Positions 34,480 through 42,882 of a stretch of 64,000 nt of DNA are shown one piece after another. How positions within the stretch are numbered: position 1 is the first letter of the stretch; each line of letters starts with the position of its first letter. A program made the translations under genes and the position numbers. The notes beneath the pieces were generated by a model. The model worked only from the letters and a program-made list of their open reading frames with translations, made no database searches and was not told the origin of the DNA. The stretch is from Gemmatimonadaceae bacterium. GTDB taxonomy: Bacteria; Gemmatimonadota; Gemmatimonadetes; Gemmatimonadales; Gemmatimonadaceae. The DNA is taken from NCBI GenBank assembly GCA_036496605.1, contig DASXKV010000067.1, positions 62,001 to 126,000 of the forward strand, given 5' to 3'.

Positions 34480-35574
34480 ATGAATCGATTCGTGCTCGCG
34501 CGTGGTGGTGTTCAACGAATCCCACTCACCATCGTCGGCGGTCCCGAGGGAACAGGGAAAACTACTCTACTACGAAGACTCTTAACCCACAACGATGGGC
34601 GTCGCATAGCGGTCGTGCTCGATCATCCGAGCGCGCTCGCCTTGGACCCTTCGCGCATCGCCCGCGCCGACGACAACGCGCTCATTCTGACAAACGGCTC
34701 AGCGTGCTTGTCGGTTGACGGTGATATCGGAACCGCGCTTTCGACGCTCCACACTCGTCACGCGACTGCACTTCCCGATCACGTCGTCGTCGAAGCCTCG
34801 CCATCGGCGAACCCCGTCCGCACGTCCGGCTATGCTTTCTTGCCGGGATTCCGGCCTGGGGGCAGCGTCGTCGTCGTCAGCGCGCCCGACGTGCTGCGCG
34901 CGAAGGAGAACGATTTCGAGGTGGACGGCACGCTCGACGCGCAGCTCCAGTATGCCGAGCTGCTGGTGCTCAATCAGGTGGATCGCGTGACGACGCCAGA
35001 ACGACAGATCGTGCGACGCTGGCTCCTCCAGCGCACCGTTCGCGCGCGACTCGTGGAGAGCGAGCAATGCATTCTCCCGGCGGCGATGATTCTCGGCACA
35101 ACGCTAGATCACGTGCCGATGCACGCGATTCACGCGGAATGGACGCCGAGCGTCGCAATCGACTCGGAAGCCCGCCGATTCCGGATCGTCCAGCCCCGAA
35201 ACGAGGAGGACTATCGGGCCTGGGTATTGACGACCCGTGACTCGATCGATTCAAGTGCATTCAAGGGTTGGGTGAGCTCACTACCCGATAACATTCTGCG
35301 CGGCGATGGCGTCCTTCGCATTCGAGGTGAGCCAAGTCACCGATTTCAGTTTCATCGCTGTGGTTTACGGTGGTCTCTCTCTCGCGAGGAGCCTTGGGGC
35401 GACAGTGCCGAGCAACCGCTCAGTTGGGTGTCCCTTGTCGGCTTTGCGTCCGCGTCCAAGAGTGAGGCAAATGCCGCGGAAGGCCTAACAACAGTTGGCC
35501 CCGCTGAGCCCCGCCACTTTCAACCGCCGCTGCAGCGGTCCAAGAGATCGCGTCCCGCAGGAGAGGTCTCATGA
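34480..35574 (+). CDS. CobW/COG0523-like GTPase lacking the GCxCC motif
   Basis: 364 residues. It opens with a P-loop, TIVGGPEGTGKTTLLRRLL, and shows the COG0523 plan of metal-chaperone GTPases. The metal site that should read GCxCC is NGSACLSV here, so zinc or cobalt binding by the usual cysteines is lost. LLVLNQVDRV stands at the guanine-specificity site (NKxD-like). The C-terminal domain is present (GVLRIRGEPSHRFQFHRCG), followed by a disordered basic tail. Its stop overlaps the next ATG (ATGA), so it is coupled to a DUF202 membrane protein. The role is probably altered from metal insertion. Confidence 0.78.
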   Translation: MNRFVLARGGVQRIPLTIVGGPEGTGKTTLLRRLLTHNDGRRIAVVLDHPSALALDPSRIARADDNALILTNGSACLSVDGDIGTALSTLHTRHATALPDHVVVEASPSANPVRTSGYAFLPGFRPGGSVVVVSAPDVLRAKENDFEVDGTLDAQLQYAELLVLNQVDRVTTPERQIVRRWLLQRTVRARLVESEQCILPAAMILGTTLDHVPMHAIHAEWTPSVAIDSEARRFRIVQPRNEEDYRAWVLTTRDSIDSSAFKGWVSSLPDNILRGDGVLRIRGEPSHRFQFHRCGLRWSLSREEPWGDSAEQPLSWVSLVGFASASKSEANAAEGLTTVGPAEPRHFQPPLQRSKRSRPAGEVS

Positions 35575-36005
35575 GTGCCGCTGCCCACGAACGCCGCCGC
35601 AGGGGTGACGCCGCCGATGAAGCGCGGAAGGATCCGTCGATCCGTCACTATCAGGCGTCGGAGCATCTCTCCAACGAGCGCACGCATCTGGCCTACGTGA
35701 GAACGGCCATCTCCTTGATAAGTCTCGGCATTACGGTGAACCGCTTCAGCATCTATCTCATCGAGAATGGAGGACCGGACGCCGACCGCCGGCCACTCGG
35801 ATTGCTACGCGACACGAAGCAGATCGGGTTGGGCATGGTCCTGTTCGGCTTCCTCCTCATGGTCTTGTCGCTGCACCGGTACCTGCGGGTCGATCGGGCG
35901 ATCGATCGCCTCGACTACAAGCCGGAGCGCTTTTTCGTGGAAGGGCTAACGCTGAGCGCTCTGTTCATCGGCGCGCTGAGCATCATCTGGCTGTTCCTGC
36001 GATGA
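35571..36005 (+). CDS. DUF202-family membrane protein
   Basis: 144 residues, three membrane helices (LISLGITVNRFSIYL, GMVLFGFLLMVLSLH, LSALFIGALSIIWLFL). The DUF202 entry motif ASEHLSNERTHLAYVRTAIS is well kept. Coupled to the CobW-like gene by a 4-bp overlap and followed after 176 bp by a MASE1 kinase. This is the second DUF202 protein of the region, and both are in operons with, or next to, sensor kinases. Function unknown. Confidence 0.85.
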   Translation: MSAAAHERRRRGDAADEARKDPSIRHYQASEHLSNERTHLAYVRTAISLISLGITVNRFSIYLIENGGPDADRRPLGLLRDTKQIGLGMVLFGFLLMVLSLHRYLRVDRAIDRLDYKPERFFVEGLTLSALFIGALSIIWLFLR

Positions 36006-36181
36006 GGCGCCACATTAAAGTTTGTTCATCCAAGCGCGCGACCCCGGAAAAATACGGGTTGAGGAGATCGGGAAAAGGAAGTACACTCGTCGAAGACGAC
36101 GCGGTCCGCTCGCTTCGCCTTCCGCGGCCTGGTTTGACAAGGGGCGCGACTGGCGGCCACCGCATGCGACAGGAAGCCGGA

Positions 36182-37891
36182 GTGCAAACGCATACGAGGG
36201 CGCATTTGACTGCGTATTCCCGCATCCTGCCATTGCAGGACGTGGTGCTCGAGACAACGGCCCCGACCGTCGCGGTTCCGCGGCCGGCGGCGCTCGTCGC
36301 GCGCGTAATCGCGGTGGCGATCGCGTACTATCTGGGCGCGTGGATCGGCTTTCTTTTCCAGAGTCCCTCGGTGCCACAGTCGGTGTTGTGGTTGCCGAAT
36401 TCGATCCTCCTCGCGGCCCTCTGTGTCTCGCCCCCGTCCAGCTGGCCATTTCTGCTGCTTGCCTCCTTTCCCGCGCAGCTCGTTGTCGGCTGGCAGAATC
36501 ACTCGCCGCTCGTAACGATGTCGTTACTGTTCGTCACGAATTGCGCCGACGCAGCGCTCGGCGCGACGATCTGGCGGTTCGTGTCGCCGGGCGAGTGGCG
36601 CATCGAAGGCCTGCGGACGATGCTCGCTTTTCTGCTGCTCAGCGCGACCATCCCCACGCTGCTCCTGTCTTTCGCCGACGCAGGGATCACTGTCGCTACC
36701 GGTTGGAGTAACGATTACTGGCTCGTCTACGAAACGCGGGCCCGCGCAAATGTCCTGACAAACGTGGTCTTCGTGCCGACGGTGCTCGCCGTTCTCGGGA
36801 TGGGTCGCGAGTCACTGGTTGCGTCCCTTCGCGCGCGCTGGTTCGAGGGCACGCTGCTCTTCACCGGCCTCCTCGCGATGGCGGCCTTCGCGTTCTCGCG
36901 CCCGACGGAGTCGATCAGCGGCGCGGCCGTAGTCTATTTGCCGCTCGTCTTTCTGCTCTGGTCCGCGGTCCGCTTTGGCGTTGGCGTCACGGGCGCCAGT
37001 CTGCTCGCGCTGGCGTACCTCACGACGTGGATGGCGATGCATGGCATTGGCCACCTCGCCGAGCACGAACCGAGCGCTGTCGTGCCGGCGTTGCAATTCC
37101 AGTTGTTGGCGATCGCGGTGCCGATGCTCTGTCTCTGCGCCGTCGTCCAGGACCGTGAGCGCGCGTCCCGCGCGCTCGGCGCGAGTCAGCGCGCGCTGCA
37201 TCAGAGCCTCGCGCAGATCCGGAACCTCGCCGGTCGTCTCCTCACCGCGACTGAGGTTGAGCGAACGCGAATTGCCCGCGAGCTGCACGACGACGTCAGC
37301 CAACAGCTCGCCGCGCTCGGGATCGGCCTCAGCGCGCTCAAACGACACCTCCCTAACGACTCCACGGTTCGAGAGGAAGTGACTCTCCTGCAGGGTCAGG
37401 CAATGCGCGCGGCCGATGATCTGCGCGCGCTCTCCCACGAGCTGCATCCGGCGGCGTTGCGCCACGCCGGCCTGGTCCCGGCGATGAGGGAGCTCTGCGC
37501 GCAGTATGGCCGCGGTGACTCGATGCGCGCCGTCCTTGCCGCCAAGCCACGTGAGATCAGCGTCCCGCACGACGTCGCCCTCTGCGTTTATCGCGTGACG
37601 CAGGAGGCGCTTCGCAACGCGGCCCGCCATTCGGGTGCGCACGGCGCACTCGTCACGCTTCAGACTTCCGAAGAGGCGCTCGAGCTGCATATTGCCGATG
37701 ACGGACGGGGCTTCGACGAAGGGGCCGCACGTCGCCGCGGCGGCCTCGGCCTAACGAGTATCGACGAACGTGTGCGCCTTGTCGGCGGCACCGTCCAGGT
37801 CGATACCTCGCCAGGTCTTGGCACCCGCATTTCCGTCCGTGTCCCGAACGGAGACCCTCATGGACCGGCCCACGCTGCTGCTCGCGGATGA
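36182..37891 (+). CDS. MASE1 sensor histidine kinase (HisKA_3)
   Basis: About 569 residues. Eight or so membrane helices form a MASE1 sensor (AIAYYLGAWIGFLFQSPS, VLWLPNSILLAALCVSPP). The kinase core is NarX/UhpB type: ARELHDDVSQQLAALGIGLS carries the His, then VYRVTQEALRNAARHSGA, IADDGRGFDEGA and GGLGLTSIDERVRLVGG. The GTG at 36182 has AGGAAG five bases upstream; an ATG at 36164 is an alternative, and the frame is open back to 36002. The last 32 bp overlap the NarL-type regulator, its evident partner. Confidence 0.88.
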   Translation: MQTHTRAHLTAYSRILPLQDVVLETTAPTVAVPRPAALVARVIAVAIAYYLGAWIGFLFQSPSVPQSVLWLPNSILLAALCVSPPSSWPFLLLASFPAQLVVGWQNHSPLVTMSLLFVTNCADAALGATIWRFVSPGEWRIEGLRTMLAFLLLSATIPTLLLSFADAGITVATGWSNDYWLVYETRARANVLTNVVFVPTVLAVLGMGRESLVASLRARWFEGTLLFTGLLAMAAFAFSRPTESISGAAVVYLPLVFLLWSAVRFGVGVTGASLLALAYLTTWMAMHGIGHLAEHEPSAVVPALQFQLLAIAVPMLCLCAVVQDRERASRALGASQRALHQSLAQIRNLAGRLLTATEVERTRIARELHDDVSQQLAALGIGLSALKRHLPNDSTVREEVTLLQGQAMRAADDLRALSHELHPAALRHAGLVPAMRELCAQYGRGDSMRAVLAAKPREISVPHDVALCVYRVTQEALRNAARHSGAHGALVTLQTSEEALELHIADDGRGFDEGAARRRGGLGLTSIDERVRLVGGTVQVDTSPGLGTRISVRVPNGDPHGPAHAAARG

Positions 37892-38495
37892 CCACGTCAT
37901 CGTTGCCGATGGCCTCCGCAGCCTGCTGAAGGACGAATTCGAGCTCGTTGGAAGCGTCGCTGATGGCTTCGCCCTCGTCGAACTGGCGAACAAGTTGCGG
38001 CCCGACGTTGTCGTCACCGATCTCGCGATGCCTGGGCTCGGCGCGCTCGAGGTGCTGCGCGAATTTCACGTGCTCGAGATTCCCTCGCGGGTCATCGTGC
38101 TTACCATGCACGCCGATGCCCACCTCGCGACCGAGGCGTTTCGCCTCGGCGCGTGGGGCTATGTGCTGAAGAATTCCGCCGGTGAGGAGCTCATCACGGC
38201 AATCCATAAGGTGCTCGATGGTCGCGCGTATCTCACACCGCTCATTACGAAGGATGTAATGGTCGCGATCAATACGGCGGCGTCGACGAATCATTCGGCT
38301 CGGCCGACGATGCGGCAGCGTCAGGTGCTTCGCCTCATTGCCGAAGGGAAACGGATGAAGGAGATCGCCGCGATCTTGCGTTTGTCGCCGCGTACGGTCG
38401 AGAGCCACAAGTATGAGATGATGCAGACGCTGGGTGTGCGGAGCACGGCGGAGCTGATTCAGTATGCGATACGAAACCCTGATCAGGGGCCATGA
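37860..38495 (+). CDS. NarL-family response regulator
   Basis: 211 residues. The receiver has LLLADDHVIVADGLRSLL, Asp in VVVTDLAMPGLGALE and Lys in YVLKNSAGEELI. The LuxR-type DNA-binding domain has TMRQRQVLRLIAEGKRMKEI and LRLSPRTVESHKYEMMQTLG. The ATG at 37860 lies inside the end of the MASE1 kinase gene, so the pair is coupled. A second candidate to bind the intergenic boxes. Confidence 0.92.
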   Translation: MDRPTLLLADDHVIVADGLRSLLKDEFELVGSVADGFALVELANKLRPDVVVTDLAMPGLGALEVLREFHVLEIPSRVIVLTMHADAHLATEAFRLGAWGYVLKNSAGEELITAIHKVLDGRAYLTPLITKDVMVAINTAASTNHSARPTMRQRQVLRLIAEGKRMKEIAAILRLSPRTVESHKYEMMQTLGVRSTAELIQYAIRNPDQGP

Positions 38496-38641
38496 CGTTA
38501 GGCATTGCTCGGAGTATTTCGGATGGCCGGCACGTAAGTATCCCATGTTCGGGCACTCACATTCCCGGATAGCGAGCGCGTCGCGAGCGCTGTAGCGTAG
38601 CGAGCGAGAGAAGGAACTCGGTTGAGAGGAGTACCGTCGCC

Positions 38642-39052
38642 GTGCGTCGAAGCCGCATTCTCGTAGTCGATGATTACGTTCCCGTCGCGCATGCGATCGC
38701 GCAGCTGTTGCGTCTTTCCGGTCACGCCGTCATGACGGCGTTTGCCGCGGACGAAGTCATGAATGCTGCGCGCGCTTTCCATCCGGAGGTCGTACTACTC
38801 GACATCGGGCTTCGCGGACCGGACGATGGCGTCGCCGTCGCCAATTGGCTGCGCGACGAGCCCAGTTTCGACAGTACGCTCCTGGTCGCCCTGACTGGAC
38901 GATGCGACGGCGAAGATGACGCGCGCATCGCCACCGCTGGTTTCGATTACCACCTCGTGAAGCCCGTGAGCTTCGACGAGCTCGAAGCGATCATCGAGAC
39001 CGCACCCGAGCGTTGTGCGCCGGGACCAAAGGGCAATAGCATCGCCGGCTGA
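38642..39052 (+). CDS. Receiver-only response regulator
   Basis: 136 residues, a single receiver domain: ILVVDDYVPVAHAIAQLL, Asp in VVLLDIGLRGPDDG, Thr in LVALTGRCD and Lys in YHLVKPVSFDELE. There is no output domain. The GTG start has GAGAGGAG about ten bases upstream. It sits 146 bp after the NarL-type gene and 78 bp before the formylglycine-generating enzyme gene. A GGACCAAAGG sequence lies in its 3' end (39023-39032). The interval 38496-38641 shows no gene. Confidence 0.85.
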   Translation: MRRSRILVVDDYVPVAHAIAQLLRLSGHAVMTAFAADEVMNAARAFHPEVVLLDIGLRGPDDGVAVANWLRDEPSFDSTLLVALTGRCDGEDDARIATAGFDYHLVKPVSFDELEAIIETAPERCAPGPKGNSIAG

Positions 39053-39130
39053 ACACCCCGATCCTCATCGCGATTCGTCGACGCGTCTACTGATGCGTCG
39101 AACAGCGATGTCATCGAATCGGGGAGATGT

Positions 39131-40126
39131 ATGTCCAGTGCCACCGCCGCTCCAGCCATCGCGCCTGACGGGCCGCCGCCGTCGCCGCCGGCAGCCGACA
39201 TGGTGTGGATTCCCTCTGGCGAGTGCGTGATCGGATCCGACGCGCATTATCCGGAGGAACGACCGGCACACCGCGCCACGGTCGACGGATTCTGGATCGA
39301 CCGATATCCCGTCACCAACGAACGATTCGCGCGATTCGTCGACGAAACCGGCTACGTCACCTTCGCCGAGCTGCCGCCGAACGCCGCCGAGTATCCGGGT
39401 GCGCGTCCCGAAATGCTCAGTCCAGGATCGCTCGTATTCACGAAACCGCATCATCCCGTGGATATGAGCCAGATCGCCAACTGGTGGGCGTTCCTGCTCG
39501 GCGCGGATTGGCGTCATCCGCAGGGACCCGACAGCTCGCTCGATGGGCTCGCGAAGCATCCCGTCGTTCACGTCGCCTACATCGACGTCGAATCCTACGC
39601 GACCTGGGTCGGCAAGCAGATTCCGACCGAGGTGGAATGGGAGTACGCCGCGCGCGGAGGACTCGACAATGCCGTGTACGCCTGGGGCAACGAATTCCTG
39701 CCTAACGGCACATTCATGGCGAACACGTGGCAAGGCCGCTTCCCGTACGAGAACCTCCTCGCCGACGGCTTCGAGGGAACCTCACCGGTGGGCCACTTCC
39801 CGCCTAGCGGTTACGGCCTGCACGACATGATCGGCAACGTGTGGGAGTGGACCGCCGACTGGTATCGCCTCTCGCGCACGCCGGCGGGATCCGACTGTTG
39901 CGGCCCGAGCGCCGCCGCCGCGAGCGTCGATCGCTGCTTGCCCGGAATTCGCATTCCGCGCAAAGTGCTCAAGGGCGGCTCGCATCTGTGCGCGCCGAAT
40001 TACTGCCGGCGGTATCGGCCCGCCGCGCGCTACCCACAGCCGATCGATACGTCGACGAGCCATGTCGGCTTCCGCTTGATCGCCCGCACGTCCTCAGGTC
40101 GTGAGAAGGCGGAGCCGCTTCCCTAG
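39131..40126 (+). CDS. Formylglycine-generating enzyme (SUMF1 family)
   Basis: 331 residues. This enzyme oxidises a cysteine of sulfatases to C-alpha-formylglycine. Motifs: MVWIPSGECVIGSDAHYPEE, DRYPVTNERFARFVDETGY, PTEVEWEYAARGG and the core HDMIGNVWEWTADWY. The copper-binding active-site pair is Cys287 and Cys292 in GGSHLCAPNYCRRYRPAAR, with the spacing of characterised aerobic FGEs, and VGFRLI closes the domain. No signal peptide, so it acts in the cytoplasm before sulfatase export. Its likely client is the arylsulfatase at 49628. The next gene overlaps its end by 26 bp. Confidence 0.92.
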   Translation: MSSATAAPAIAPDGPPPSPPAADMVWIPSGECVIGSDAHYPEERPAHRATVDGFWIDRYPVTNERFARFVDETGYVTFAELPPNAAEYPGARPEMLSPGSLVFTKPHHPVDMSQIANWWAFLLGADWRHPQGPDSSLDGLAKHPVVHVAYIDVESYATWVGKQIPTEVEWEYAARGGLDNAVYAWGNEFLPNGTFMANTWQGRFPYENLLADGFEGTSPVGHFPPSGYGLHDMIGNVWEWTADWYRLSRTPAGSDCCGPSAAAASVDRCLPGIRIPRKVLKGGSHLCAPNYCRRYRPAARYPQPIDTSTSHVGFRLIARTSSGREKAEPLP

Positions 40127-40751
40127 CTGGCGCACTTTCCTGACGTCGTGGCACTGGAGCAGCGACAACGGTGCCGCGTTGCTGCTCGCCGTGGCCGCTC
40201 TTGCGACCGCGTGGAGCAGCTATCAGGCGTCGGTGTGGGGCGGCGTCCAGGCGGCGCAATACACACTCTCTTCGGTATTGCGCGGCAAAGCCGCATCCGC
40301 AAGCAACGAGGCCGCGCGCTTGCGACTCATGGACGCGCTCCTGTTCATGAAGTGGCTCGAGGCATCTGCCGATCAACGGCCGCACCTGGTCGCGCTCTAC
40401 GAGGCGCACTTTCGATCGGACTTTCGAGTCGCGTTCGATGCGTGGGCAAAGGACAGCACGCGTCCCGAGAATAGCACGCCATTCGAGCGCGGAGAATATC
40501 ACTCGAGCAAAGCAGACGACGGCGAACGCTACGACGCCGCCGCGAATAGAGCACTGCAGCAGGGCCAGCATGCGAACGACGTGTCGGACCAGTACGTTTT
40601 CGAAACGGTAATCTTGGCCACGGTGCTGTTCTTTGCTGGTGCCGTGCGTCCGCTCGTTGGACCAAAGTTACGTACCTTCATGCTGCTCGTTGCGACACTG
40701 TTGTGCCTTACGGCGCTGATCCGGGTCGTGACGACTCCCGTCATACGTTAG
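40101..40751 (+). CDS. Membrane protein of unknown function
   Basis: 216 residues. One membrane helix near the start (NGAALLLAVAALATAWSSYQ), a long central soluble part of about 110 residues with many charged helices, then two helices at the end (ETVILATVLFFAGAVRPLVG and TFMLLVATLLCLTALI). No family recognised with certainty. The GTG at 40101 lies inside the formylglycine-generating enzyme gene, which suggests coupling. Followed by 159 bp with a box of the shared family. Confidence 0.72.
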   Translation: MRRRSRFPSWRTFLTSWHWSSDNGAALLLAVAALATAWSSYQASVWGGVQAAQYTLSSVLRGKAASASNEAARLRLMDALLFMKWLEASADQRPHLVALYEAHFRSDFRVAFDAWAKDSTRPENSTPFERGEYHSSKADDGERYDAAANRALQQGQHANDVSDQYVFETVILATVLFFAGAVRPLVGPKLRTFMLLVATLLCLTALIRVVTTPVIR

Positions 40752-40798
40752 GCGACACCCCGCAGCACGGCGCGCGGCGAACGCGATGCGTCGTGGGC

Positions 40799-40812
40799 TC
40801 TAGGGCCAATGG
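40799..40812 (+). promoter_or_regulatory. GTCCAAT-type box upstream of hydrolase
   Basis: TCTAGGGCCAATGG, 98 bp before the hydrolase start. It matches the form TCTAAGGCCAATTG found before the CobW-like gene. Confidence 0.45.
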
Positions 40813-40910
40813 AGCCTGGGTCTGGAGTGCCGTCATCATCCAACAATAGCCTTGCGGCTGCCCGGCTTTCGGGCGGCGCGGGCTGTTGACCTTGTTGCAC
40901 GAGGTGCAGG

Positions 40911-42440
40911 ATGAGCGCGGAAGAATTCGGCATTCACGTCATGCGTCGAGGATGGCTGATGTCGTTGCTTGCGGCGAGCGTCGCCGCCGGTCCCCAACGA
41001 GTCACAGCAACCGACCCAGCGTTCGTTCCGGGGCCTTGCCCCGCGCGTACGCGCGCCATCGCCGGCGTCGACACCTCGTGGGTTCGTTGCGGCACCGTCA
41101 CTGTTCCGCAAGATCGGAACAATCCCAACGCAAGAAAGTTGGCGCCGGTCGTGTTACCCGTCGTCGTGTACGAGTCGCCGAGTGCGCGTTCAAAAACGCC
41201 ACTCGTCTTTCTCGCCGGCGGCCCCGGAGAGCCCGCCATTGACGTCGTTACGGAGGTTTTCCTGCCGTCGCCCGTGGGTCAGCTCACGCTACGAGAGCGG
41301 CCAATCATTGCCTTCAACCAGCGTGGGATTGGGGACACTGGCATCGCATTGCCGGCGCTCGGCACGCTCTCCTATCACTGGCGCGCGACGCGCGAGGAGT
41401 CCATCGAAACGCTCGTCGACTCCGCGAAGAAAATTGCTGCGCGACTGCACGCCGAAGGAGTCCAGCCGGCCAACTTTACGACGCTCCACGCGCTCGAGGA
41501 CACGCGGGACGTCGTGCGAGCGCTCGGCTACGAGCACATGGTGCTCTTCGCGACCTCCTATGGAACCAAGGTCGCCCTGCAGCTCATGCGCGTGCACCCG
41601 GAAATGGTCGAGGCGACCATTCTCGACGGCGTCGCCCCGCCGCAAAGCATCACCTCGTTCGACCCGGCCGTGCTCAACGATCGCCGGCGCGCGGTAGCCG
41701 AGCGATTGATCGACGACTGCGAAAAGAGCTCTACCTGCAGCTCCGAGTACCGCGAGCTCCGCAAGATGGCGAGCGCACTCGATCGGAACGACGCTCCGCC
41801 AGTGCACATCGTCGTCCACCTGCCATCGGGCGGAGGTTGGTTCGATCTGGATCTTCGCGGCCGCGATCTCCTGAGCGCCGTCGGCGCGTACGCCGGGACG
41901 GAGTTCGCCCGCGCGATGCCGCAAGTGCTCGAGGAGTTGGCACACGGCGACACCGTTAGGCGAACGATGTCACCCGAGCTCGTGCTCCACGTCGTCCATG
42001 AAACGGCGCTCGCGCGCACCGCCGGACCGAACTACCCCGTCATCTATCACATCGTGCTCTGCGGCGACATTCCGTCCGGCGTGCTCCAGGCTGGGGGCCG
42101 CGCGGTATGCGACGCGCTCGGTGTACCGTTCAGCGGCGTCGACGCGATCAATCCGGTCACGAGCGACATCCCGACGCTGATGTTGTCGTCGACCTACGAC
42201 GCGCAAACGCCACCGGATATGGCGGACGAGGCGGCGCGAACGCTGTCGCACAACTATCGCGTTCTCTTCGGCGGCGTCGGACATCTAGCCTATGCGCGAC
42301 CGGTGAGCGCGTCGTGTGTGGCGGTCATCGCGCAGGCATTTCTCCTCGACCCCGTGCACGAGCCGCCCGATCCGTGTTCGAAGTCTCTCATTCCATCGTT
42401 CCTGCCTCGATCAGCCGATCTGAAGCTGGTTCCTCGCTGA
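40911..42440 (+). CDS. Exported alpha/beta hydrolase (TAP-like)
   Basis: 509 residues, with an N-terminal hydrophobic signal (LMSLLAASVAA). The architecture is that of proline-iminopeptidase and tripeptidyl-aminopeptidase-like hydrolases. There is an oxyanion strand VFLAGGPGEPA, the nucleophile in VLFATSYGTKVAL (AxSxG instead of GxSxG), the acid in LMLSSTYDAQTPP and the His in FGGVGHLAYAR. CGTVTVPQDRNNPNARK is the usual lead-in strand of this group. Cysteine pairs suit a secreted protein. Substrate unknown; peptides or esters are plausible. Confidence 0.85.
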   Translation: MSAEEFGIHVMRRGWLMSLLAASVAAGPQRVTATDPAFVPGPCPARTRAIAGVDTSWVRCGTVTVPQDRNNPNARKLAPVVLPVVVYESPSARSKTPLVFLAGGPGEPAIDVVTEVFLPSPVGQLTLRERPIIAFNQRGIGDTGIALPALGTLSYHWRATREESIETLVDSAKKIAARLHAEGVQPANFTTLHALEDTRDVVRALGYEHMVLFATSYGTKVALQLMRVHPEMVEATILDGVAPPQSITSFDPAVLNDRRRAVAERLIDDCEKSSTCSSEYRELRKMASALDRNDAPPVHIVVHLPSGGGWFDLDLRGRDLLSAVGAYAGTEFARAMPQVLEELAHGDTVRRTMSPELVLHVVHETALARTAGPNYPVIYHIVLCGDIPSGVLQAGGRAVCDALGVPFSGVDAINPVTSDIPTLMLSSTYDAQTPPDMADEAARTLSHNYRVLFGGVGHLAYARPVSASCVAVIAQAFLLDPVHEPPDPCSKSLIPSFLPRSADLKLVPR

Positions 42441-42690
42441 TCGATAGCTCGTCGCGCATTTCCCGGGCAAGGAAGAAATTGAGCGCGGTCCGAATCGTCG
42501 CGATCGCGCCAAGGATGCCCAACTGATCCCAGGTCGGCGAGAGCGCCGTCTGCAGGACGTCGGACGCAAGCCGGAGCTCGAGTGCCAGCGCCAGATAGCG
42601 CGCGAAGTCGAGTCTGAGCGCGGTGAATCGGTGGCGTTCGCCGTTGGCCTTGCGTCCACTTTCCGCCAGCCCGACACGGCGCGTAATCAT
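42388..42690 (-). CDS. DUF1622-like membrane protein, N-terminally short
   Basis: About 100 residues. The segment ARYLALALELRLASDVLQTA then LSPTWDQLGILGAIATIRTA and LNFFLAREM matches the C-terminal two-thirds of the DUF1622 membrane family. The first membrane helix expected before it is not found in any frame of the upstream sequence, so the gene may be a decayed or truncated copy. The 3' end overlaps the convergent hydrolase gene by 53 bp. Confidence 0.5.
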   Translation of the reverse strand: MITRRVGLAESGRKANGERHRFTALRLDFARYLALALELRLASDVLQTALSPTWDQLGILGAIATIRTALNFFLAREMRDELSISEEPASDRLIEAGTME

Positions 42691-42736
42691 CCGACCATCA
42701 GCATGACGGCCGCGCTGTGGATAACGGGAGGAGCCG

Positions 42737-42859
42737 ATGCGAGTGTCGATGAGTCCGATGGTGAACGAGTACGTCGTGCGTGGTTTCGTGGCACTGGCGC
42801 TCGTGCTCTTCCGCGTCAAGCTCGGATCGCTCGTGCCGCGAAAGATCCGGCGTCGTTGA
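42737..42859 (+). CDS. Small membrane protein candidate (40 residues)
   Basis: A short frame preceded by GGGAGGAG three bases before the ATG. It encodes one hydrophobic helix (VRGFVALALVLFRVKLG) and a basic end (VPRKIRRR). No homologue recognised. It starts 47 bp after the start of the divergent DUF1622-like gene. The strong ribosome-binding site is the main support. Confidence 0.35.
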   Translation: MRVSMSPMVNEYVVRGFVALALVLFRVKLGSLVPRKIRRR

Positions 42860-42882
42860 GGTGTGAGTAAGTACTCACATCC

